A stretch of 64,000 nt of DNA from Parasponia andersonii (Eukaryota; Streptophyta; Magnoliopsida; Rosales; Cannabaceae). Below the pieces are notes generated by a model. The model was not told the DNA's origin, ran no database searches, and saw only the letters and a program-made list of their open reading frames with translations. Below are positions 48,146-58,011 of this stretch, piece after piece. Position 1 is the stretch's first letter. The number at the start of each line of letters is the position of its first letter. The position numbers and the translations under genes are program-made. The stretch covers positions 881,160-945,159 of the forward strand of contig JXTB01000033.1 of assembly GCA_002914805.1 (NCBI GenBank). The letters are read 5' to 3'.

Positions 48146-51100
48146 CTTGGAGTTGTCAATAATAGTGGATTGCCTTGTAATGAGTTGATATCTACTCTGC
48201 TGATGATTGACAAAGACCCTTTTTGGCAGAAAAACAGAACAGTCTGAACAACCTTGGTCTTATTTTTTTCTGCCTTACACAATATCGAAGACCAAAACTC
48301 AAAAGTAACAAATATATATGTCCTACATATTATTCCTATCTTTACCAGTCTAAAAGTTCACAGAACTGATATAATAACACTGATCACTGAAAACCAAACC
48401 TAAAAAGTTCGAAATATCTACAAGCATGGTCTGTTTTTATTTCAAGGCAATACCAAAAAGTGACTAATAAATAAGATTTTCTCAAGCGATGGAAGGCAAA
48501 ACTAGGCAAAAAGTGTTTTGATCAATGTGCAGGTATAACAATGGCACACTAATATATTTATAGCAATTATTGATATAGCAATTGAAGCCTTCTACACTAC
48601 TAAGTTCACAAGGCATTGGCTAATTGACTTGTCTGACCCTTATCATTGGCTTTTCTCTTTTTCATTTTGAAGGGGTGGTTATGATAATATTTTGGTGGGG
48701 GATAGATATTCTCTTAGAAAGTGCTTCAAATTCGACCATTGGAAATTTGCAGGTTGCAACCAGGCATGTGGGTCCAAATCTCTATCAAGCCACATTGAGT
48801 AGAAAATGGTCGATGCAGAAAAAAACGTTGTTATATCTATAGTAAAATGTCCACAAAAGTCAAGCGGGCTCCCTTCTCTCTCTTTGGATGATAAGTAATA
48901 ACACTCATAGAGCCCCAAAAATCGTTTCAGCAAAGCTAGTTCCACTCATTGTTTTAAAACCCAATTGCCCCAAAAAACATTAAAAATAAAAAAAAGAAGG
49001 CACCCATTTGTCTTATAACTCGTCCAGTTCACAATTTGATTCTTATTCTAAAAAAGCGTTACGTTGTCACAGAAACCAAATAGTAAGTAGCAACAGCATA
49101 CAGTACAAAACCTATGATTTAGGTAACTAGGTTTCGAATACTATAATTTTTTTATAAAAAAATGCATACTAATATTACCCGATTAATTCAAATAGCTTTG
49201 CTGTTGATAACGTTTCTCTTAAATCAAATGTTATTGATCCATATTATAACCTTAATGCCATAGTTACATATCTTTGCTTTCATATTTATCTATGTATAAC
49301 CGGTACAAAAATTTTGGATATTCTTAAAAATAAAATAGGTCAGTAACTCATTAATCACAGAAAATGAGACGCAACTTCAACCATTACCAAAGAGGAAGCA
49401 AACAAATTCAGTTACGGGCATATATATATATATATAGTATTAATAGAAGCGTGGATGGGCATTGGAACCGAGCCGTTCCTCTTCCCATCCTTCTTCATTA
49501 GCTTATTTTTTTTTAATTTTTAAGTTTAATTTGTAAATTACTACGCGTGGATTTATCTTTGTACATAGAGTAGATTGTTTTAAGTCCCATTGTCATATAG
49601 CTACACGTGGAATGGAGCAATTTTTTGCTAAAATACGGACTCTTTTTCTTTAACTTTAGATTTTTACGGTTTATATAGTTTTTCTAAACTTTTTTGACTG
49701 ATTTGATGCGCTGAGAACTGTTGGCGTCAGATCAGCCTATTTTTTTTTTAATTATTTATTTATATGCCTTTTGAAATTTTTTTGTCTTTTTTACTGTTTT
49801 TTTTTTTTTGGGTTTCTTGTTTCTTTTTTTTTTGGAATTAATAACTTTTAGTAATTTTCTTTTTATTATTATTTTTAGCGGCTTTGTTTCCCATTTATTT
49901 TGTTTTTTTCCTCCCACAATTTATAAATTTTTTTTTCTTTTTTTCTTTATTATTTTTTTTCTCCCACCGTTCATTTTTTAATTAAACTTCTTTAGAATGC
50001 TTACGGGTCCCATTGCCACATGTTCCTATTACCTATTTAATATTTTTTAATATAACCTATTTAACATTTGAGTACTCTATGCACTGCAATTTTTTTTAAT
50101 TACTATTTTAACTATGTATATGGTATGAAACATTTCATTTTTTCTCCTTATGATCAAGCATCAACCACCATTTTTCTCTTTTTTTTTTATCATTTTTATA
50201 TTTATATTTATTCACTATCTTTTTTCTTTGAAACTTATTTATTCATTATCTATGATCAATGCTTTGTTTTCTTTTTTTCTTGTCAGATTATTTAATAAAT
50301 ATAAACTATCATTATGTGCGATAATAGTCTCCACTTCACTCTATAAATCAAATCAAATTATTTTATTCTTTTGGATTTTTTTAACTATTATTATTTTTTC
50401 TAGAATTTTTTTTAAATGATGCATCATTAAGTGAAAGTAGACTTGTTATTGTCTTTTTTTCTTTTTAATGAAAAAGAGTGATATTTCTTCCACAGAAAAA
50501 AAAAACAGAATATTTCTCCTAAAAGTATAGAATATCTAAAATATTGTTCTTAAAAAAGGTTTCATATCAAATTAATTAGATTTCTGAATATTGTTAATTT
50601 ACAAAATAACGGTGTACGTGCCTAAGACACTTACCCTAAAACTAGTGTTTATATATATATATATATGACCAATAACTACTGCCGGTCATTGTGATTGTGG
50701 GTATGGATGAGGACCCTTTCTCTTGCAAAAGCAATGGTCGTGAGCTTGGCACAGGCAAGACTCAAAATTGTCAGCTTATGGTTTTTTCTGGAATATGCAC
50801 TATGAGATAGCATGTGATTTTGACCCCAGCTTATAAATGCTTATTCTGAGATGACCTTCCTTTGTTGTAATTAATAGTGATATTTTGACACTGAAAGATA
50901 GTAACTCATTATCACTGAAAACTTGTAACCCATCCAAAAGTTTCAATTTATAACCATAAACTTCAATTATTTCCAGCGAGAAATTCTTAGACATATATGA
51001 TACGAAAAAATGCCTATCATTAGTAAATATTTATTGAATCGTTGAATTTTATCGGATTCAATTATATGCGTTTAGATTTGTCCACATGTTTGATTTTATT

Positions 51101-51147
51101 CAGTATAATAATTAAAAAAAAAAAAACACCTTACTTGTAGTGAATGT
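48146..51147. other. Intergenic region upstream of YSL
   Basis: The part from 48146 to about 48530 may be the YSL leader exon. Beyond it no gene is recognised. DNA from 49500 to 50500 is extremely T-rich, which produces meaningless hydrophobic open frames. Confidence 0.6.
48553..48564 (-). promoter_or_regulatory. Putative TATA box of YSL
   Basis: On the minus strand GCTATAAATATA is a strong TATA consensus, about 580 bases upstream of the ATG. With the proposed 5' UTR intron it would give a leader exon of roughly 380 bases. Confidence 0.4.
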
Positions 51148-51332
51148 TATTAAACTAATAAAATTATCATTTTCTATCAGATCCTTCGTATGTGTCAGTA
51201 ATTTTTTTCTACGTGCTTAATTGATTCTTATATAATTTTTTATTAAACTAATAAAATTATCATTTTCTATCAGATCCTTCGTATGTGTCAGTAATTTTTT
51301 TCTACGTGCTTAATTGATTCTTATATAATTTT
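51148..51332. repeat. 93 bp tandem duplication abutting an N
   Basis: 51148-51240 is repeated exactly at 51241-51332. The second copy is followed at once by an undetermined base (51333) and then by MITE copy B. Sequence identity plus the N suggest an assembly-join duplication as much as a real one. Confidence 0.9.
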
Positions 51333-51333
51333 N

Positions 51334-51501
51334 GTAGGTATTTTTTTTTAACCGTTGGATCACCATCTAATGGTGATCCAATGACTATAATGAAGTGCAT
51401 GAAAGGACGTGCATACTAAATTTTTTACAATAAAAATATGCATGCTAAATTTTCATTGGCCAAATTGATACCTATGCATAGGTAAAAAAAAAAATACCTA
51501 C
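51334..51501 (-). mobile_element. MITE, copy B (inverted relative to copy A)
   Basis: The 168 bp element has the same terminal repeat GTAGGTATTTTTTTT and complement. Read on the minus strand it matches the copy at 15329-15516, including TCAATTTGGCCAATGAAAAT, TCATGCACTTCATTATAGTC and the 10 bp stem GGATCACCAT/ATGGTGATCC (51357-51366 and 51370-51379). It differs from copy A by about 20 bp of internal indel and scattered changes. Confidence 0.75.
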
Positions 51502-51858
51502 TAAATTTGTGCCCATATATATATATACTCTCTTTTTCTTCTTTGCTTATTTTTCACAAGTTTTTAACTATTATATTGCAAATAAGTATATATTCATAGC
51601 TAGTTAATTACCAAGGAAATAAGAATAATTGTTAGCAACTTTAAGATGAATATTTCATCAGTAACCCCAACCAAAATAATCTTGTTTTTCTCTTTTTGAA
51701 AGATTAGTTGAAAAACCCCACTTGAATTTCATTGGTACACTACACAGTGATGGAACATTAATGCTAAGACTAGTATTGAGAGTTCATGATGGACCCATAA
51801 GAATTTTCAAACTTGTTTTCATGTTCTTAGGAAGATATGGTCATTAAAAAGTTTCAAA

Positions 51859-51894
<36 letters not shown>

Positions 51895-52470
51895 TACCAA
51901 AAAATTGCACGCAAATGTGTCAACTTATGTATAGAATGATCCCCACTCCACTACTGGCTGGTCTTAGTGATGTAAACTCTCTGAAAAAAAAAGGTTAGAT
52001 GCGAAGTTAAAGATCATAGATCTTATATAACCTTTTTGTGGCCATGTGGGTTCCAACCCATCAGTATCTTGTATTGCTTTTTTAGATAAATTTTATTAGC
52101 TTTGGGGAAATATATAATACACACAATATGGCTTTTCTTACAATAATTAATATCAAGTATAGAAACCAAACATTTTTACAAAATAGTAATAAGAATTCAA
52201 TTAAACCTCCTTGTGATCTGTATATTGATCAAGTTTATTATTATTTTTTTTTAAAAAAAGGATAGTACTTGTAAAAAGTCAAACTTCTTTACCGAAATGG
52301 ACACTGAGAGTTGTCCTCTTCAGCTTCTGATCCATTCCCCATGCTTATGGTACTATAGAAATCAAAAGGCATGAATTAGAAGAATATGTGTACAAAGGGT
52401 CTTCTTCGTAGACTCGAAATAAAATCAATAAATAATAAAAGATAAAAAGGCCCCTTCCACTCAAATTACA

Positions 52471-52863
52471 TATAGAGGCTGTTTGGTACAAAATAATTTT
52501 TAAGTAGAAATGAGTATTTCAATACTTTTCCACGCTTGATACCATTTTAATACACAGTAAAGTAATTATCTCGGGAATCAAATTTTTTTAAGTGAAATCA
52601 TCTTAAAGTTGTTAAAATATGTGGATTTTAAATAACTCTCCGTCTAAAATTCACCCTAAAATACGAAACTAAAAAAGTACAACATCCCAAGAATCATAAC
52701 AAATTATTTTATTTGATGCTAACAAATTTTATTATTTTATAAATAATTTAATTTTATAATTATTTTTTAAGTTTAATTTTAAGCACATTCTCATGCACAA
52801 CCAAATACAAATATCTAATATTCCAAGAATCATAAACAAAATTACTGTCTGCAGCCAAACACG
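52471..52863. mobile_element. Possible hAT-type MITE
   Basis: The left end GAGGCTGTTTGGTAC and right end CTGCAGCCAAACACG share an inverted TGTTTGG core, a pattern common at the ends of plant hAT-derived MITEs. About 390 bp of AT-rich non-coding DNA lies between. No clear 8 bp target duplication was found. Confidence 0.35.
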
Positions 52864-53699
52864 ACTATTTTGAATATCAAATATTTATATCATTATCTTT
52901 CAACGTTCCCAAAAATTTGGATTACTTTCTACCACGGCACAATAATTATTTCATGTAACGACTCTTACTGTTGCTTTCCAGGAATTTTTAGGGCCCTGCG
53001 GATAGATATGGGAATGGGATTGCAAAGTCAATGGATATATGGATCACTCAACTTCAAAAACAATAAAATTTGCAATTGATGATTACCTCTAAACTCTGAC
53101 TTTGTTGTATCTATATGCATCGCTAGTATATATTACTACAGAATGTTTTGGCTTGACAAATATAAAACGACACGACACTCGCACACTGTCAATGCTCATG
53201 GTGCTTATAAAAGGACAAACAACTACTTGAATCGTGATTGGACATGAGTCGGGAGTAATTAAAGAGCTATCTCACTTACAAGAATAAAACTTAAATGGCA
53301 TGATCAATCTGATGATAACCACACCATTGATTATCTATAGTTTAACTTTGAGATTAGTTGATGTGTTCAACTTTGAGATAAGTTATGTGTTCTGAAGTGT
53401 AAAGTCATGCTAATGAATGTGTTGGTGTATTTTTTTTTTTTTAATATAAAAGTTGGCGAATGTCTCTGGTATTATTCTTCTTAGCAATCAACATACTCCT
53501 GACACTTTTTTGGAGATTGGATTATTGGAGACCAAAGCCATAAACAATCTACGTCATTCAATAACAAAGTTAGCATCTTAATTTTGAATAAAGACAGCAT
53601 CTTTTTTTAGACTAATAAAAGTAATTTGTCTCATGATTTACTTTTGGACCAAGTTAACTAAGTAAATTTTTTTTTTTAAAAGTAGAGCTTAACTAATGA

Positions 53700-53870
53700 C
53701 AGTTATTTATTTCAAATTAAAAGAAGATACTTACGACTACTTAATTTCTACCCTATCCCATTAGAGATAATAGATTTTCATGCCTACTTCTGATGTGACT
53801 CAAACCTATGACTGAGATTTTAAATAATGAGTACTCTTACCACTTGAGCAAACTTATTTCGTCCTAAGTA
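53700..53870 (-). mobile_element. tRNA-derived SINE (candidate)
   Basis: On the minus strand GCTCAAGTGGTAAGAGTA (53832-53849) is a good tRNA-like box A. GGTTTGAGTCAC (53795-53806) is a box B at tRNA-like spacing. The downstream sequence is not tRNA, so a SINE head is more likely than a tRNA gene. Ends are approximate. Confidence 0.5.
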
Positions 53871-54083
53871 AAATAAATTTTGATATCAAGCGCAATAATC
53901 TTTTGTCTAATTATTATTATCATTTAAGTCACTCGTGCACTATTCTGAGTCGTATGACATTTGAAAGGAATAAAAAAACAAAAAATTTATGTGAAATTGT
54001 TAATAATTTCCATTCATTTGCAACACATAGGGCATGTTTAATAATCTGCAATAGTTAAAAAAAAAAAAAAGAAATGCTATGAC

Positions 54084-55604
54084 TGTCACAACCTAAAACC
54101 CGAGTTAGTGGCAGAAGGGAGAATTTTTAAAGGATGAGAAATTTCTTGATTTATTTGAAAAACATCTAAAAAGTTTTAATTTTATAAAACAGTCCATTTT
54201 AGATAAAATATTTAGAATTCTATCCCGTAAATCTCTCCCACAATTTATATGCACCATTAAACATAGATTGAATAAACACCGAAAAGAACGTAAATTAAAT
54301 ATATGTTCAAGCATTTCATTATCCACGTCAGAACAGATATCAGAATGGCATACATGAATTCACAGACAAGAATAGAAAGTAGTAATTTTGGTTCAATGCT
54401 AAAACAATCTCAAACAGTTCAAACACCACAATAACACACTTCAAGCATTATCAAGATAACGAACTACAATCCCGATAGTTTTTTACTCCTCTTGATCTCC
54501 AAAATCACATTGGACACCACTTGAGGAAGGTAGTGAGTATAAAATGCTCATTAGGAAAAACAGTTACCTCGATCGAAAATATTTTGGTGATGGAAAGCTC
54601 CCGCATGGTTAATTTAAATCCAATACATATATATATATATATGATAATCCAAAGCTAGAAATCGTCACATATATGTATAAATAAATCAGTATAATCAAAA
54701 CCATTTAATTCAGATGCACATGACACAAATCAACCCATACCCATGAGCTCACATCCTCTCATCTATGGAAACCTAGGATGATAGCACTAAGTATACTTAA
54801 CAGCCTACCTGACACCTAAGTCTATACCCGGAGGGGACACCTGTGTGTTGCTTACCATACCTGGAGGGGCAACTGAATTGCCTACGCCTGTTAAATGGGG
54901 AGGTAATCAGAAGTAACAAAATTCCGCGCTAGTTTATGGACTTTATACTGATGGTGGGGCACGCAGCGCCATACTGTAAACCTAAGATGCTAACACGGTG
55001 CTCATGTATGATCTTATGACATGTCTAACACAAAACTGAAGTGTGAAAATAATCATACTCCAGTTTTTCAAAAAAATAAGTATATTAAGTTTTTATAGAA
55101 AAGCGGACAGTACAACAGCCTTATTTTTTATATATCCAAAATAACCTACACTGAGAAAATCCCCAAAGCAATACAGTATATATGTAAATCGTACCATCAC
55201 AGTCCATCACATATATTCAAGATATTCAAAAACCACATTTATTCTCATATGTTGCAGAAAATAAGTTTTATTTGAAACAGTATAAAACAAAAGTAACCAA
55301 ATCTCTACCTCATAAGAATAGCGATACAAAACTATTGAATCCTCAAGATGTCATTGACGATCGTCTGGACGGTCGAGAACCAATTCCAAGCCCTCGATCA
55401 TCCCCTTGAGAAAAACCAACTTCTCAATAGAGCTGTGATTCCACAAACGGACCGTTTCACAGAATTCTTAGTACCCAAAATAGCTAGGTTAGATATATAA
55501 CTTGTCCAATTCGGATCCGAGCTCACACCAGATCGGTGGCATGTAAATTGAGGTAAAATCTTAGCCGTCCGATTTCGATTTTCTTGCTGATTACCAAACA
55601 TAGG

Positions 55605-55638
<34 letters not shown>

Positions 55639-56307
55639 AACTTCCCCATTTTTTGAGTACAATCCAAAAATGATAACAAAACACGATCCAAAGGCCGGAT
55701 TAAAAAGTCAACTCAAGCTCAAAATATTCTAAAAATGGTAACTTTCGATTCGGACAGTATGGGGTTATGATATATATACATTGAGCTTCTTCTCGACGAG
55801 ACGAATCCAATGAGTCTGGTTAGAGGTCAAATGGTGGCCGGAATCGTCACTGACGATGAAAACTTTGTAACGGATCCAATGGCATTTTCCAGCAAAACAG
55901 TAACCTACAGCTGTGTGGGACCGGCAGCGGGGCACCTTGGCAGCACGGCAAGCCTGCACTGGGCAGTTGGCGGGCCGAATGGTGGCTTAGGCGACAGTGT
56001 GGCCTCCCCTGGTGCGTCGGCCGAGAGTGAACAGAGAGAGAGCGAGGGGGGTCGTCGGGGAAGAGAGAGAGAATAGAGAGAGAAAATGAGTGGGAGGGAG
56101 AGCCCATGTGGGTAAGTACATGACTGTGCAATTTTTTAAAAAATTTGCACTATAGTCCCCAGTTCCCAAATCTCTATCAATTCTATCCCCAAAAAATTAC
56201 AATTTAGTCATTTTACACAAAAATTTTGCAAATTAATCCCTCCAATATAATATCCGAAAAATTAGTAAAATGTCCAAATTACTCTCCCAAAAAACTGAGT
56301 TTTTACA
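54084..56307 (-). repeat. 3' LTR of the Ty3/gypsy element
   Basis: On the plus strand it begins TGTCACAACC and ends at the CA of 56306-56307, so on the element strand it runs TGTAAAAACTCAG ... GGTTGTGACA. The polypurine tract lies directly outside it. Its terminal 44 bases match the sequence at 63957-64000 at 35 of 44 positions, confirming that both are LTR ends. It includes a (TA)n tract (55607-55636), CT-rich leader DNA near 56020-56090 and a TGAG/CTCA hairpin-like motif (54534-54550). Short open frames within it are not genes. Confidence 0.88.
55607..55636. repeat. (AT)n microsatellite within the 3' LTR
   Basis: An AT run of about 30 bases lies in the LTR at the position matching the AT tract of the solo LTR at 16266-16305. 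Both follow a TTTGAT motif on the element strand. Confidence 0.9.
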
Positions 56308-56319
56308 TTTTCCCTTCTT
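56308..56319 (-). other. Polypurine tract
   Basis: On the element strand AAGAAGGGAAAA directly precedes the TG of the 3' LTR. This is the expected primer site for plus-strand DNA synthesis. Confidence 0.75.
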
Positions 56320-56356
56320 AAAAGAATTTCATCCCGAAATTCAAAATACAAGTTAA

Positions 56357-56700
56357 GGTTACATCACAATACAACTTCTGACTGAAAGTTAAACAAATGA
56401 GGGTACTTCTCGTACATCTTCATCTCGAGTTCTTAGGTAGCCTCATCTTCTTTGTGATGTTCCCAAAGTACCTTGACAAGTGAAATCTCTCTGTTACAAA
56501 ACACCTTCAACTCTCTAGCCAACAAACAAATAGGTTGCTCTTCATAGGACACATCTTCTTGGATCGGTACATGCACATACTGAACAATGTGAGATGGGTC
56601 CAGTGTGTACTTCTTCAACATCGGCACATGAAATATGTTATACACGTGACCCAACTGTGTAGGTAGATTTAAACGATATGCCACTGGTCCAATTCTCTCA
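56357..56700 (-). pseudogene. Integrase C-terminus with chromodomain (broken)
   Basis: The end of pol shows AYRLNLPTQLGHVYNIFHV and MLKKYTLDPSHIV, followed by a chromodomain core KVLWEHHKEDEAT. The conserved tryptophan that should follow EAT is a stop codon (TAA). Reading then resumes with ELEMKMYEKYPHLF. Chromodomains of this kind steer integration toward particular chromatin. The domain is inactive as read. Confidence 0.8.
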
Positions 56701-56720
56701 GTAATCTCAAAAGGACCAAT

Positions 56721-57595
56721 CTACCTTGGAGTAAGCTTACCCTTAACCCCAAATCTTGTCACACCATGCCTAGGAGTCACTTTTAAGAATACGGAATCAC
56801 CAGTATCGAATTCTGCCTCACGCCTCTTCGGGTCTGCATAACTCTTCTGGCGACTCTGAATCTCTTTGAGTCTCTCCTGGATATCCTTGTTCTTCTTAGT
56901 AGTCTCCTCAATCAACTCAAGTCCAAGAGTAACATGCTCTTCAGGTTTTGTCCAACATAAAGGCAACCTACACGGCCTCCTATACAATACTTCATATGGA
57001 GCCACACTCACACTGGTCTGGTAACTGTTATTGTAAAAAAATTCTACCAAAGGAAGATGATCATCCTAGTTCCCACCAAAGTCCAGTATACAACAATGTA
57101 GCATGTCCTTAAGAATCTAAATAGTACTTTCAGACTGACCATCTGATTCTAGATGGTGAGCCGTACTGATATCTAACTGTATACCCAATACTTTCTGTAA
57201 GGTTATTCAAAACTTAAAAGTGAATCTTGGATCTCTGTCGGAGACTATGCTTGAAGACAGACTATGCAAGCATATGATGTTCTCCACATACAGTCTACTA
57301 AGCTTAGTAAGTGAGTAGCCCATCTGGATCAGTATAAAGTGAGCATTCTTTGTCAACCAATCGACTACCACCCAAATTGCGTCATTCTTCCTCAAGGTCT
57401 TTGGCAGACTGGTAATGAAGTTAATCGTGATCTTGTCTCACTTCCATTCTGGAAGTGGCAATGGCTGAAGTAACTTAGCAGGCCTCTGGTGTTCAGCCTT
57501 AACTTGCTGACAAGTCAAATACTTAGCCATAAACATAGCTACATCCTTCTTCATCCCTTTCTACCAATACTATCTCTTCAAGTCTCGGCACATCT
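56721..57595 (-). pseudogene. Integrase core (broken)
   Basis: Recognisable blocks on the minus strand are [20 protein letters not shown] (end of the zinc-binding region), VVVDWLTKNAHF with the first catalytic Asp, IVSDRDPRF with the second, SDGQSEST carrying the catalytic Glu, and FFYNNSYQTSVSVAPYEVLY, RRPCRLPLCW and GDSVFLKV further on. Several in-frame stops interrupt the frame (for example near 57045-57060 and around 57435), so no functional integrase is encoded. Confidence 0.85.
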
Positions 57596-57840
57596 TGTCA
57601 CTAACCGGATGTACGACGAACCTTGATTTGTGAGCCTTAGTTAAAATGATTTCTCAAAGATTAGGATCATTAGCTACAGCCAACTTCCCACTAAAAAGGA
57701 AAAACTCTTTTTCTGTTAGTGCTCTAACCATCTAACTGTTCATCATTCTGAAGCCGATTCAGATTGTCCTCAACTCCATGTCTTATCACTGACTTCGTTG
57801 GACAGTTTAAAGAAGTGATGGTAAAATCACAACATTGCTT

Positions 57841-58006
57841 AGGTAAGCAACCCCTTCATTTTCGAAGCACTGCAAGTTGTAGTCACTAATCACAACTGAG
57901 TTCCTCTAATCTTCAAACACTAGTAGGCAAGCAACCCCTTCATTTTCGAAGCACTATAAGTTGTAGTCACTAATCACAACTGAGTTCCTCTAATATTCAA
58001 ACACCA
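57841..58006. repeat. 84 bp tandem duplication beside the nested LTR
   Basis: 57841-57924 is repeated with a few changes from 57925 to about 58006. Both copies include GCAACCCCTTCATTTTCGAA and GTAGTCACTAATCACAACTG. The second copy ends at the insertion site of the nested solo LTR. It lies between the RNase H and integrase segments of the host element. Confidence 0.9.
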
Positions 58007-58011
58007 AGTAC

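Larger units (their letters stand above)
51502..54083. other. Intergenic region left of the retrotransposon
   Basis: No gene is recognised. It contains an (AAT)n tract (51861-51890), a possible hAT-type MITE (52471-52863) and a SINE-like unit (53700-53870), with AT-rich DNA between. Confidence 0.65.

Noticed and set aside
49700-50420. Hydrophobic open frames that might be small membrane proteins
   Set aside because: The DNA is almost pure T-rich low-complexity sequence, so Phe/Ile/Leu-rich frames are expected by chance.
55398-56169. Several open frames of 60-97 codons in the 3' LTR
   Set aside because: They lie inside a defined LTR, overlap in many frames and resemble no protein. The CT-rich leader explains their length.
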